A DNA stretch of 64,000 bases from an uncultured Clostridia bacterium (GTDB lineage Bacteria > Bacillota > Clostridia > Christensenellales > Borkfalkiaceae): the NCBI GenBank assembly GCA_947630705.1, contig CANRIK010000002.1, positions 1 through 64,000 of the forward strand. The letters run 5' to 3'. Numbering within the stretch: position 1 is the stretch's first letter; every line of letters begins with the position of its first letter. A model generated the notes under the pieces. The model was not told where the DNA came from and made no database searches. It worked only from the letters and a program-made list of their open reading frames with translations. The position numbers and the translations under genes are program-made. Shown here one piece after another: positions 9,130 to 16,702 of the stretch.

Positions 9130-10572
9130 CTAAATTTTCTTTTTTTGCGCCGTAACGGTCATGGCTATTTCAAGGCCGAGAACCGCCGCGGCCAGCACAA
9201 CGATTGCAATCGGCATGCCGCATCCTATTTTCATCTGACCTTCGGCAATAAGTACTTTGCACAGTACGCTAAAATAATTGACCTGAACTATTGCAAGCAC
9301 AAGTTGTAAAACGGCTAATATCGCGAAAGGTATGGCAAAGGCAAGCAAATTTTTTTGCGGCCGACAGTCCGACATTGCCGAAAGCCCTCGCGCGGCGTAT
9401 GCGAGCGTGCAGAATATCAAGCACGCCATGGCCGCATAGCCTATGCATGAAATAATTCCGGCCAAACGCAGAAGGTTTATCTGGTAAAACGAATAATCCG
9501 AAAAACTCTGTATAGAACCGTTTATACAATTTGTCAGTCCCGTCGCCGAAAAAGCGGCCGATATTTCATATGACGAATAATTACTATAAGTGTAAGTGTA
9601 AGTGTAAGTGTAAGTGTAAGTATATGTAATGTTTATGGTCATAGTCGCGGAGAGTATCGCCATTATTATCAAAAGAACGGATTTGCCCGTTTGCAGGCCT
9701 ATGCTCACACCGTTTTCGGCATTGAACAGCTTCCTGCCGTCGGCTGCTATCGCCGTGCCCACACAGGCAAGCGAAAGCAAACCGCAGATTATCATTCCGG
9801 CAAGCGTTGCTCCGTCAGGCAAGACATTGACTCCGGCTTCGGAAAATTTGCCAATAGACTGTACGTAAATTATATTCACGTTCGTCTTTGCCAACGCCGT
9901 TATGCAAAGCGCTCCGCCGAAGAATACGGCATAAGTCAAAAGGGGAAGCAAGACACCCTTGCCGTAATTGCCTCTTTTAAGTTTTTTGACTCCCCCGATC
10001 ACGGAAAGAATCGAAAGCGTTGCGGTCGCGCAAAGCGTTATTGCCGATACTATCGTACCCAATGCCGCGATGCCATAAGACGTGCTCTCATAAAGTATCA
10101 ATGTATTGGGTTGAAGAGATTTCAAGGACCGAGATATCTTCGAATACACTTCGCCAAAAAAATAATAAATTGTATACGATTCGGGAACTCCCTGATTTTG
10201 CACGTTGAGCGAATCCGAATTCCCCAAAGACCCGTAAACGGCATAACCTATCAAAAAGACGAACAGCAGAGAGAAAGCCGCAACGGCAATGCCGCATGAC
10301 AGAGAAATTATATTCAATATTTTTCCGACGTCCGGCCACCGCGCGCCGCCTTCTCCGCTGCCGGTTGAGCTCTCTTTTAATTTGACGCTTTGCACGGGAG
10401 TAAAATCTTCCGCCGATTCAAGACGCGCGCCGCAATTCACGCAGAAGGCCGCTCCCTCCGCCGCTTCCGCGCCGCAATTCGGGCAGCGCTCCGCATCCAA
10501 CTTTTTTCCGCAAGACTTACAAAATATCGCGGCTTCGGAATTCTCTGTTCCGCATCCTTTGCAGATTTTCAC
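9130..10572 (-). CDS. Double zinc-ribbon, multi-spanning membrane protein
   Basis: A 480-residue protein. Two zinc ribbons lie at the N-terminus: C-K-G-C ... C-K-S-C (about 4-21) and C-P-N-C ... C-V-N-C (about 31-48). The rest has about eight hydrophobic segments with long loops. The loop near residue 320 is a run of alternating Thr-Tyr (about 12 residues) encoded by a hexanucleotide repeat at 9587-9621. Proteins of this kind are widespread in Clostridia and uncharacterised; the ribbon may bind nucleic acid or protein. Start is GTG at 10572 with AAAGGAGAGG upstream. Its promoter is a perfect sigma-A consensus with a palindrome in the spacer, probably bound by the divergent XRE regulator at 10667. 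Confidence 0.75.
   Translation of the reverse strand: MKICKGCGTENSEAAIFCKSCGKKLDAERCPNCGAEAAEGAAFCVNCGARLESAEDFTPVQSVKLKESSTGSGEGGARWPDVGKILNIISLSCGIAVAAFSLLFVFLIGYAVYGSLGNSDSLNVQNQGVPESYTIYYFFGEVYSKISRSLKSLQPNTLILYESTSYGIAALGTIVSAITLCATATLSILSVIGGVKKLKRGNYGKGVLLPLLTYAVFFGGALCITALAKTNVNIIYVQSIGKFSEAGVNVLPDGATLAGMIICGLLSLACVGTAIAADGRKLFNAENGVSIGLQTGKSVLLIIMAILSATMTINITYTYTYTYTYTYTYSNYSSYEISAAFSATGLTNCINGSIQSFSDYSFYQINLLRLAGIISCIGYAAMACLIFCTLAYAARGLSAMSDCRPQKNLLAFAIPFAILAVLQLVLAIVQVNYFSVLCKVLIAEGQMKIGCGMPIAIVVLAAAVLGLEIAMTVTAQKKKI
9587..9621. repeat. Hexanucleotide simple repeat (TAAGTG, about 6 units)
   Basis: Five perfect TAAGTG units (9587-9616) and a partial sixth lie inside the zinc-ribbon gene. 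On the coding strand they encode alternating Thr-Tyr. Slippage would change length by two residues without a frameshift. Confidence 0.9.
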
Positions 10573-10604
10573 TTTCGTATCCCTCTCCTTTGTTTTATAT
10601 ATCG

Positions 10605-10633
10605 ATTATATAGACAATAATTGTCTATGTCAA
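10605..10633 (-). promoter_or_regulatory. Consensus sigma-A promoter with operator palindrome in the spacer
   Basis: Minus strand: -35 TTGACA (10628-10633), exactly 17-bp spacer, -10 TATAAT (10605-10610). The spacer contains the perfect inverted repeat ATAGACAA-TAA-TTGTCTAT (10610-10628). A further half-like site AGACAA lies at 10641-10646, next to the start of the divergent XRE gene. A repressor bound here would block both promoter elements. Confidence 0.8.
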
Positions 10634-10666
10634 GAAATTAAGACAATTTTTATCTAATATTAAACT

Positions 10667-10876
10667 GTGAAACCGATGTTTAAAGAGAGGCTGAAATCGC
10701 TGCGGGCGGAAAAAAATCTAACGCAGACCCAGCTTGCCGAAAAACTGAATACCACACAGCGCAAAATTTCGTATTGGGAAAACGGAGTGACCGAACCCTC
10801 TCTGGCCGACCTCATGTCTATCAGCGAAATTCTGGAAGTGAGTCTGGATTTTCTCTTGGGAAAGACCGATTACTGA
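10667..10876 (+). CDS. XRE-family HTH transcriptional regulator
   Basis: A 69-residue single-domain protein: helix-turn-helix TQTQLAEKLNTTQRKISYWE (about 20-39), followed by N-G-V-T-E-P-S-L-A-D and L-G-K-T-D-Y, the standard Cro/CI layout. It should dimerise on a palindrome; the ATAGACAA/TTGTCTAT repeat 40 bp upstream is the obvious candidate. Start is GTG 10667; there is no Shine-Dalgarno, and a TAATAT box (10655-10660) ends 6 nt before it, so the mRNA may be leaderless. An in-frame ATG lies at 10676. Divergent from the zinc-ribbon membrane protein gene, its likely target. Confidence 0.85.
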   Translation: MKPMFKERLKSLRAEKNLTQTQLAEKLNTTQRKISYWENGVTEPSLADLMSISEILEVSLDFLLGKTDY

Positions 10877-10892
10877 ATTTTCGGCAAAAAAA

Positions 10893-10921
10893 TTGATTTT
10901 TCGGACAATCGATGATACAAT
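10893..10921 (+). promoter_or_regulatory. Promoter of the rubrerythrin gene
   Basis: -35 TTGATT (10893-10898), 17-bp spacer, -10 TACAAT (10916-10921); about 60 nt before the start codon. Confidence 0.65.
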
Positions 10922-10980
10922 AAAAGTCGGAGGAAAACATCCGCCGACCGAAATAAAATCAATTCTACGAGGTGATAAAA

Positions 10981-11529
10981 ATGAGCAACAAAAAGAATCC
11001 CTATGCCGGCACAAAGACCGAAAAGAATCTTTGGGAGGCTTTCGCCGGAGAATCGCAGGCGAGAAATAAGTATACATACTTTGCTTCGGTAGCAAAAAAA
11101 GCCGGCTACGAGCAGATTGCCGAACTCTTTTTGAAAACTGCGGAAAACGAGAAAGAGCATGCAAAGCTGTGGTTCAAGGCTCTGGGAGAGCTGGGCACGG
11201 TTGAGGAGAATCTGCTTGCCGCCGCCGAGGGCGAAAACGCCGAATGGACGGACATGTACGAGAGAATGGCGCGCGAAGCCGACGAAGAAGGCTTTACGGC
11301 TCTTGCCGAACAGTTCCGCGGAGTGGCCGCAATAGAAAAGGCGCACGAGGAGAGATATCGCGCTCTCCTTAAAAACGTGGAGACCAAGCAGGTGTTCGAA
11401 AAGAGCGGAGTTCAGGTTTGGGAATGCCGCAACTGCGGACATATCGTTGTTGGCACAAAGGCGCCCGAGCTCTGCCCCGTTTGCAAGCATCCCCAGAGCT
11501 TTTTCGAAGTCAAAAAGGAAAATTATTGA
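10981..11529 (+). CDS. rbr: Rubrerythrin
   Basis: A 182-residue non-haem iron peroxidase that reduces hydrogen peroxide in anaerobes. The ferritin-like four-helix domain (about 5-140) shows the diiron ligands in [15 protein letters not shown] and I-E-K-A-H-E-E-R-Y. The C-terminal rubredoxin-like domain has C-R-N-C-G-H then C-P-V-C-K-H-P. Start ATG 10981 has GAGGTG upstream; a GTG three codons earlier is less likely. Monocistronic, with its own promoter and a strong terminator. Its presence indicates an anaerobic organism meeting occasional oxygen. Confidence 0.95.
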   Translation: MSNKKNPYAGTKTEKNLWEAFAGESQARNKYTYFASVAKKAGYEQIAELFLKTAENEKEHAKLWFKALGELGTVEENLLAAAEGENAEWTDMYERMAREADEEGFTALAEQFRGVAAIEKAHEERYRALLKNVETKQVFEKSGVQVWECRNCGHIVVGTKAPELCPVCKHPQSFFEVKKENY

Positions 11530-11666
11530 GCGGCGAGGGCAGACGGCATAATATGGCGTTTTTTACGATATGACCGTATATATGCCCGAACGAAGGTTTA
11601 AAGAAAATTTAAACGTTTCGTAATACTCTCCATTCTCATTGCAAAAAAACGCTGTCTTTAAAAACA

Positions 11667-11704
11667 CCGCCGCGCGGGAATCCGCGCGGCGGCTCTTTAT
11701 TTTT
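11667..11704. terminator. Bidirectional terminator between rbr and the OLD-type gene
   Basis: An 11-bp GC-rich perfect stem (11667-11677 with 11682-11692), tetraloop GAAT, followed by CTCTTTATTTTT on plus; on minus the stem is followed by TGTTTTTAAA. It serves convergent genes. Confidence 0.85.
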
Positions 11705-11717
11705 ACGCAAACGATTA

Positions 11718-13892
11718 TTACGTATTGAGTTTTTTGAGACCGAGTTTATTTAAAATATTCTCGAAATTTTCAAGAGTTTGTTTTTCGCAGTCTTCCAAAG
11801 AGGTTATTTTTTTCAATGAATTCACATTTAATTTGCGCTGTCCGTTATAACGGGCGAGAGGACAGTATTTGTCGAAATCCTTGCCCTCGAACAAGTCCTC
11901 TATCTTACCATCTTCTCCTTCGCCCACGAACACTCTGTGCTTTTTGTCACTTATTATCTCCTCAATAATTTTTTCGTATTCCGTGTGTCTTTTTTTATAT
12001 TCTTCGTCCTTGAATTTGTTGTCGTTGTCGAGAAGGGCGACGAAATTTACGTTAAGCTCTTTGCACAGCTTTGTCATCTGCAAAATGGCGTCGCCGTCGC
12101 AGATGTGGAAGCGTACTCGGCTCAAATCGTAGCCGAGGAGCTCGGCAAACTTTTTTATGCAGGCCTCATCCGACTTGCCCTCCACCAGAATGGTTTTCTC
12201 GTTCAGTCTGAATAGTAGATCTGCCGCGACGAGCTTTTCCAGCCGGCGCATTTCTTCGGCGGATCTTCCCGAACTCTTGACCGCGCAGGCTACGGTGCCC
12301 TCTTCCGTCATCTTGACGTTTATTATATTTTCGAAATTATCGGGGAACATGTAGGGATTGTGCGTTGAAACGAACACATGTACGCCTCTTTGGGCGCAAC
12401 CGTTCAGTTTTTGGCGGATTTCCTCCGTCGCCGCCGGATGCAGCGTGGAAGCCGGCTCGTCCAAAATCAAGAAATCCCCTCTCTTCAAAACGCCGGCTAT
12501 AAGCATGTAACAGATATACCACCGCCTGCCGAGGCTCGTTTGGTGAAACGGCGTTTTGTGTCCGCTCTTTTCTTTGACAAACAGCTCGCACTCAATGCGC
12601 TTTTCGGCCTCCGTAAAATTAATCTCCAAGCCGTTCACCTCATCTCTGTCGAAATCGGGCAGAATATTTTTGAACAGCTCGTTATTTATTCTGTCCTGCA
12701 TTTGACGCAGTCTGTCGGAAGAGGGCTTTTGGCCCACTCCGAAAACCGTTTCGCCGCTTTTAAGCAGACCATTTTTGACAAGGAAGTTCTCTATTACCCC
12801 CTCGGGATCGCTGAAACGTAAATTTGTCCGTACTTTTTCATACCTGTCATAGCGATTCCCGTCGGTAAAATTCATTGCCGTCTCATAGTCCAAAAAATAC
12901 ACGTTGCCCACCGTTTCTTGCACTTTTGTTATGAACTTTTCGTATTTATCAAAACTTCCGCGCCGGCTCTGCTCGTATTCTTCACGGTAACCGTTAAAAT
13001 CCTCTATACCTTGCTTTACAACTTTCGTAACGGAGAGTGCAGCGTCGGTCAATTCGTTCAAAAGTCCTCCGATTCTGTCTGTAAGCTCTTCTGTTTTTTG
13101 CCTGTGAGTAGCCCGAATACGCTCCGCTTCTCCCTTGTCGAGACTTCTCTCTACGGTGGGAGATAAAATTCCGAGGTCGCGAATTTTAAAAGCGTGCTTG
13201 CGTAAATCGAGATCGGGCAAGTAGGGAACTATCATTCCGGCATTCCTCAAAAATTCGGTGGGAGTGACTCTTGCCTTGCGAAGATTCTTAAAGAAATCCG
13301 CAGCGTCGGGTTCCCGACGATAGTCGTCGCGAAGAGTTTGAATCAAATCATCCGCAGAGCCGGAGCAATAATTCTCTATTTCCAAAAACGGATCGCGGCT
13401 GTTCGGAAAACAAGAAATCATGTAGTCTTCCGCCTCTCTCAACGCGGATTGTAATTTCTCAAACAACGAATCATAGACTCTCTTGTGTTTTGAAATTTCG
13501 TTAAGATACTTGTCGAGCGGATATTTTTTCTCTCTGTCGCCGATATAATCGACAAAATTCCCTTTTCCGCCAAAAAATATTTCACCGTTCGGACGGAGCG
13601 CAACAACGTCGCCGTATTCCTCTGTCTCTTGGGCGTCGAGCTGCAAGGTGAAACCGCAATCCCTGCCTTCAAAACCGTAAGAATTGTTGGTTATACCGCT
13701 CATATCGGAGTAATAATCTTTGGAAACTTTTATGCGAAAAATATTTGCGATTGCTTCCAGAATATTGCTCTTGCCGCTGCCGTTCTTGCCAATAAAAGTA
13801 TACGGAGCTGTTGGCGAAAAGCCGTCGGTCAGATCGAGATTGATTTCCTTTATGGATTTATAATTTTTTATGGTTATGCTTTTGATTTTCAT
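11718..13892 (-). CDS. OLD-family ATP-dependent endonuclease (AAA ATPase + TOPRIM)
   Basis: A 724-residue protein. The N-terminal ABC/SMC-like half has Walker A G-K-N-G-S-G-K-S (about 37-44). A long coiled middle follows, then S-L-G-R-R-W, Walker B F-L-I-L-D-E-P (near 480) and the H-loop S-T-H-N-P (near 518). The C-terminal third is a TOPRIM nuclease domain: I-L-V-E-G-K-S-D (near 573) and L-L-D-N-D (near 622) give the conserved Glu and Asp metal ligands. OLD nucleases act in phage defence or DNA repair; the gene lacks a neighbouring UvrD-like helicase, so it is not Gabija. It stands alone beside a tRNA cluster that is an integration target. A solitary defence gene is my inference; start ATG 13892. 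Confidence 0.75.
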   Translation of the reverse strand: MKIKSITIKNYKSIKEINLDLTDGFSPTAPYTFIGKNGSGKSNILEAIANIFRIKVSKDYYSDMSGITNNSYGFEGRDCGFTLQLDAQETEEYGDVVALRPNGEIFFGGKGNFVDYIGDREKKYPLDKYLNEISKHKRVYDSLFEKLQSALREAEDYMISCFPNSRDPFLEIENYCSGSADDLIQTLRDDYRREPDAADFFKNLRKARVTPTEFLRNAGMIVPYLPDLDLRKHAFKIRDLGILSPTVERSLDKGEAERIRATHRQKTEELTDRIGGLLNELTDAALSVTKVVKQGIEDFNGYREEYEQSRRGSFDKYEKFITKVQETVGNVYFLDYETAMNFTDGNRYDRYEKVRTNLRFSDPEGVIENFLVKNGLLKSGETVFGVGQKPSSDRLRQMQDRINNELFKNILPDFDRDEVNGLEINFTEAEKRIECELFVKEKSGHKTPFHQTSLGRRWYICYMLIAGVLKRGDFLILDEPASTLHPAATEEIRQKLNGCAQRGVHVFVSTHNPYMFPDNFENIINVKMTEEGTVACAVKSSGRSAEEMRRLEKLVAADLLFRLNEKTILVEGKSDEACIKKFAELLGYDLSRVRFHICDGDAILQMTKLCKELNVNFVALLDNDNKFKDEEYKKRHTEYEKIIEEIISDKKHRVFVGEGEDGKIEDLFEGKDFDKYCPLARYNGQRKLNVNSLKKITSLEDCEKQTLENFENILNKLGLKKLNT

Positions 13893-14069
13893 GTCCGCTT
13901 TCTCCGTTGAATATCATATCAAAAATTAAAATAATATTCAATATTTTTGGAAAGACGCTCTTAAAAAACAAAAGAGAGATGCATATACTATATATTGTGG
14001 TGACGATAACACATCTCAACTATGCCGCAATTTTTTTGAGGGATTTATAAAAAATCACTAAAAAATCGC

Positions 14070-14098
14070 TTGATTTTTAAAATTATATTTGATATATT
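14070..14098 (+). promoter_or_regulatory. Promoter of the tRNA-Val/Gly/Cys cluster
   Basis: -35 TTGATT (14070-14075), 17-bp spacer, -10 TATATT (14093-14098); the first tRNA base is 12 nt further on. The remaining 13893-14069 stretch is AT-rich without a recognised gene. Confidence 0.65.
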
Positions 14099-14110
14099 AA
14101 TAAAGCGTTT

Positions 14111-14186
14111 GGGAGCTTAGCTCAGTTGGGAGAGCAACTGCCCTACAAGCAGTGGGTCACAGGTTCGAGCCCTGTAGCTCCCACCA
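14111..14186 (+). tRNA. tRNA-Val (anticodon UAC)
   Basis: Full cloverleaf by eye: acceptor GGGAGCT/AGCTCCC, anticodon stem ACTGC/GCAGT with loop CCTACAA (anticodon TAC), T-arm ACAGG-TTCGAGC-CCTGT, encoded ACCA end. Confidence 0.95.
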
Positions 14187-14208
14187 AATACAGTGCGGCT
14201 GAAAATAT

Positions 14209-14283
14209 GCGGGAGTGGCTCAGTGGTAGAGCGTTACCTTGCCAAGGTAAATGTCGCGGGTTCGAATCTCGTCTCCCGCTCCA
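14209..14283 (+). tRNA. tRNA-Gly (anticodon GCC)
   Basis: Acceptor GCGGGAG/CTCCCGC, anticodon stem TTACC/GGTAA with loop TTGCCAA (anticodon GCC), T-arm with TTCGAAT, encoded TCCA end. Confidence 0.95.
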
Positions 14284-14310
14284 ATATTTCGGTTCGCGCT
14301 GTTTTTTTAA

Positions 14311-14385
<75 letters not shown>

Positions 14386-14409
14386 AGAACACAATATATT
14401 GTGTTGATT

Positions 14410-14452
14410 TCAACCCTGTATCTACAAGATATGGGGTTGATTTTTTATTTTT
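14410..14452 (+). terminator. Element-borne terminator after tRNA-Cys
   Basis: Stem TCAACCC/GGGTTGA (14410-14416 with 14434-14440) followed by TTTTTTATTTTT; it replaces the terminator displaced by the insertion. An 18-bp palindrome (AACACAATATATTGTGTT) lies just before it at about 14389-14406. Confidence 0.75.
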
Positions 14453-14471
14453 AGAACGAAAATCGCACCTT

Positions 14472-14494
14472 TTGGGGAGTAATTTGGGGAGTAA
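14472..14494 (+). repeat. Left pair of arm-type sites (TTGGGGAGTAA x2), island 1
   Basis: TTGGGGAGTAA at 14472-14482 and 14484-14494, matched by the same pair in the same orientation near the right end (26310-26320, 26321-26331). Repeats flanking the core in this way are typical arm-binding sites for a lambda-type integrase. Confidence 0.6.
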
Positions 14495-14630
14495 AAAGTA
14501 GGCTCGTGCAATTTATTTTCAAGCCGTTGAAAATAAATTGCTACGATTTCAGGGCGTTGCCCTCTTTGCAAAATAAATAAGTGCCCACAATTAAGAAATT
14601 TTGCAAATTCACCTACTGAGGCGATAAATC

Positions 14631-14670
14631 GCAAATTGGGTCGCGCTTGCGCAAAAGCGTGGTTTTGCTT
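14631..14670 (+). repeat. Dispersed repeat copy A in island 1
   Basis: The 40-bp block starting GCAAATTGGGTC and ending TTTTGCTT recurs inverted at 22476-22514 with a few differences; weaker similarity extends about 30 bp upstream (CACC...GAGGCG). It lies between the arm sites and the integrase stop, in a stretch (14453-14715) with no gene. Confidence 0.65.
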
Positions 14671-14715
14671 GCGCCGTTAATTATTTTAAAGCCGTTTTGA
14701 TAAAATATCGCTTAT

Positions 14716-15729
14716 TTATGCTACGACAAAGTTGACTTTGTCCATTTCCTGCCGCATAAAATCGTCGCTGTAATGCACATAGGTTTTGCCTACAAGCCGT
14801 TCGGGGCTGTCGCCCATCCAAAGCTCTACGACCTCTCTTTTTACCTTTTCATCGCAGACAGAGGCAAAAGTGTGGCGAAGTTGGTAGGGAATAGCCCCTT
14901 CGGGCAACGCCTTTTTCATTATGTCGAGCGTCCTATCATATGAAAGCGGGGATTTAAGGGGGGAATCAAAATCAAACAATTTTTCCGCCTGACGGGGAAT
15001 AGGTATCTTTTTGTATGCCTTTTTCCCGTTTTTTCTCTTTCTGTTCCTGCAAATCAAGAAGCCGTTTTTAAAGTGCGCCTCGTCGTCTATCTCGCACGGG
15101 CGAAGCCCGAAGAAGTACATGGCGTAAGCAAAATTCCTTGTTTTATCGAAGAACGGAGTTTGCAGGTTGGCAAGAAAAATTTTAATCTGTTCGTCGGTCA
15201 GTCTGTCCCTGTTTTCACGCTCGGCGCGCTTGAACGGTATCATCTCAACGGGGTTGTATGTAACAATGCCGCTCGCCTTTGCATACTTGAAAATGCTGTT
15301 GAACACCGTCCGCATGTCCTCGTACTTGCGCGGAGTGTCAAGCGCGTTCATAACCTCGTCTATGTCCGAAGTGCGGATTTCCTTAATGGGCTTGTCCATA
15401 AACGTTTTGGGAATAAATCTGCGTATCTGGCTTTCGTAGCCCTTCCGCGTGTCCTCGGCAATCTTGCCGCGCTTGTATCTCAACCATTCGTCTGCGATAA
15501 AGCCGAAAGTGAATTTGTTTTTTGCGATTACTTCGGGCGGCGGAAGATTTTGCGTTGCCTCGACAAACATTGCCTTTGCCCTTTTCAGCTCTTTGTTGGA
15601 TACGGCTATGTCGTATCCGTTTCTGCGGTAACGGATTTCATAAAAGACTCCGTGTTTACCGCTTGGTCGCCCAATGATATGAGCCGCCATACCGTTTGCT
15701 ATAAATTCTCTTTTAAATGTTTTCGACAT
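14716..15729 (-). CDS. int: Tyrosine recombinase/integrase of island 1 (main ORF)
   Basis: 337 residues from the ATG at 15729. N-terminal arm-binding-like region (RYRRNGYDIAVSNKELKRA, about 33-51), a SAM-like core-binding domain (about 75-165), then the catalytic domain: F-G-L-R-P-C (Arg), Y-Q-L-R-H-T-F (Arg and His of the H/R box) and T-Y-V-H-Y (Tyr nucleophile). It catalyses site-specific recombination at the tRNA-Cys att site, whose core lies 330 bp from its stop. The ORF is the in-frame continuation of 15781-15936 across one TAG codon, and the two together align with the single 409-residue integrase of island 2. An AAGGA 9 nt before the ATG allows independent initiation. Confidence 0.88.
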   Translation of the reverse strand: MSKTFKREFIANGMAAHIIGRPSGKHGVFYEIRYRRNGYDIAVSNKELKRAKAMFVEATQNLPPPEVIAKNKFTFGFIADEWLRYKRGKIAEDTRKGYESQIRRFIPKTFMDKPIKEIRTSDIDEVMNALDTPRKYEDMRTVFNSIFKYAKASGIVTYNPVEMIPFKRAERENRDRLTDEQIKIFLANLQTPFFDKTRNFAYAMYFFGLRPCEIDDEAHFKNGFLICRNRKRKNGKKAYKKIPIPRQAEKLFDFDSPLKSPLSYDRTLDIMKKALPEGAIPYQLRHTFASVCDEKVKREVVELWMGDSPERLVGKTYVHYSDDFMRQEMDKVNFVVA

Positions 15730-15780
15730 ACTTTCAATTTCCTTTTTTGTGAATTTGATTTCTGCCGATGATGTTTTTTT

Positions 15781-15936
15781 CTAGTTGTTGCTTTTCCCGA
15801 TAAGCTCGGTTACGACTTCTTCGGTGATTGTGTCCGCCGCCGACTGCAACATTAGCTGTACGGCTTTGTCGCGCCGCTCGCCGTCGGGAATATCCTTTAA
15901 AATTTCCGTTATCTCCTGTAATTGTTTATAAGTCAT
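15781..15936 (-). CDS. Small ORF = N-terminal segment of the island-1 integrase, ended by in-frame TAG
   Basis: 51 residues from an ATG with AAGGAGG. It resembles the first 45 residues of the island-2 integrase (L-Q-x-I-...-I-P-x-x-x-R...A-A-D-T-I-T). After its TAG the same frame continues 17 codons (ending F-T-K-K-E-I-E-S) into the ATG of the main integrase ORF, and that linker also matches the island-2 protein (F-T-K-K-E-I-E-S-M-S). So it is either a once-continuous gene broken by a nonsense mutation or a deliberate two-cistron / readthrough arrangement. It is transcribed first, from the promoter at 15964-15992. Confidence 0.75.
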   Translation of the reverse strand: MTYKQLQEITEILKDIPDGERRDKAVQLMLQSAADTITEEVVTELIGKSNN

Positions 15937-15963
15937 TGTCCTCCTTATTGAATTGTGGGTCCC

Positions 15964-15992
15964 ATTGTACCCCAATTATTCGTAAAATTCAA
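15964..15992 (-). promoter_or_regulatory. Integrase promoter, island 1
   Basis: Minus strand: -35 TTGAAT (15987-15992), 17-bp spacer, -10 TACAAT (15964-15969), about 20 nt before the AAGGAGG of the first ORF. Confidence 0.65.
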
Positions 15993-16010
15993 GTAGTATT
16001 TCATAATTTT

Positions 16011-16049
16011 TTGAAAAAATTTAAGGGCGGGACACTCAAAGTCCCGCCC
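16011..16049 (-). terminator. Terminator upstream of the integrase
   Basis: Perfect 9-bp stem GGGCGGGAC/GTCCCGCCC (16025-16033 with 16041-16049) followed on minus by TTAAATTTTTTC. It would end transcripts coming from the right before they reach int. Confidence 0.75.
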
Positions 16050-16072
16050 TCGGTAAAGTAAATTGCCGCTTT

Positions 16073-16273
16073 TTAAAATTTGAAGTTGTTGTTTGATTTG
16101 GGTTTCGGCGTGTGGTGGATGAGCTGTGCGTATGCCGCAGGGTTTTCTATCCGCAGTTTTGCAAGCAATTCCATTGCTCTTTTGTCCTGCGCCGCGGCAA
16201 ACTTCGCTTTTATGTTATCCGCGTAAGCGCGAATAACAAGTTTTCTTCGTTGCCGCTCCTTTTTCCAAAAATC
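16073..16273 (-). pseudogene. Start-less ORF fragment of unknown family
   Basis: A 66-codon open frame with no usable start, preceded by a stop. Its sequence (A-A-Q-D-K-R-A-M-E-L-L-A-K-L-R then P-A-A-Y-A-Q-L-I-H-H, Asn/Lys-rich end) looks like the C-terminus of a real protein. Probably a truncated remnant; family not recognised. Confidence 0.35.
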
Positions 16274-16317
16274 TCACTACGTTGCGATTTTCGGGAACCC
16301 TATTTGTCGTGTAGTGG

Positions 16318-16587
16318 CTAACTTGTTTCGCCAGTGTAGCTCACTACACTTAGTTGCGCTTCGCTACATAAGTTCCGTTCGCCCTGTGGGATGAGTTTCG
16401 AGTTCTCCAAACAGCACAGTGCGCTGTTTGGGCGGAACGAAATGAGTGAGCGCATCCGTCCCACGCGAACGGTGACCGAACGCGGTGTTGTCCTTACGCC
16501 GCGTGAGACCTGTTTTGTAATGTCGGTATGTAATCGGCGTTCATTCGTTATGTAAATTCTTACCGAATATGGCGGTCTGACTGTCAT
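16318..16587 (-). CDS. Small ORF over an inverted-repeat-rich segment, unknown
   Basis: 89 codons with AAGGAG 9 nt before the ATG, which argues for translation, but most of the frame lies in nested inverted repeats (16333-16350, 16377-16393/16453-16470, 16409-16429). The N-terminus (M-T-V-R-P-P-Y-S-V-R-I-Y-I-T-N) looks protein-like; the rest may be fortuitous or the product of a frameshifted remnant. No family recognised. Confidence 0.3.
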   Translation of the reverse strand: MTVRPPYSVRIYITNERRLHTDITKQVSRGVRTTPRSVTVRVGRMRSLISFRPNSALCCLENSKLIPQGERNLCSEAQLSVVSYTGETS

Positions 16588-16618
16588 TATTTTTCTCCTT
16601 AAAAATTAATCATACGTA

Positions 16619-16652
16619 AAGAAGGCTCACAGCAGCGTGCCATAAGCCTTCT
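16619..16652 (-). terminator. Hairpin after the MATE-like gene of island 1
   Basis: Stem AAGAAGGCT / AGCCTTCTT separated by 17 nt, downstream of the transporter stop on the minus strand; the T-tract is poor, so this may be a weak terminator. Confidence 0.45.
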
Positions 16653-16702
16653 TAATTGAATTATTGATTTTTATTAAGTTGCGTTACCGTTTATAATTCG
16701 TT

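Noticed and set aside
14422-14634. 70-codon minus-strand frame after tRNA-Cys
   Set aside because: No ribosome site, overlaps the terminator and arm-type sites.
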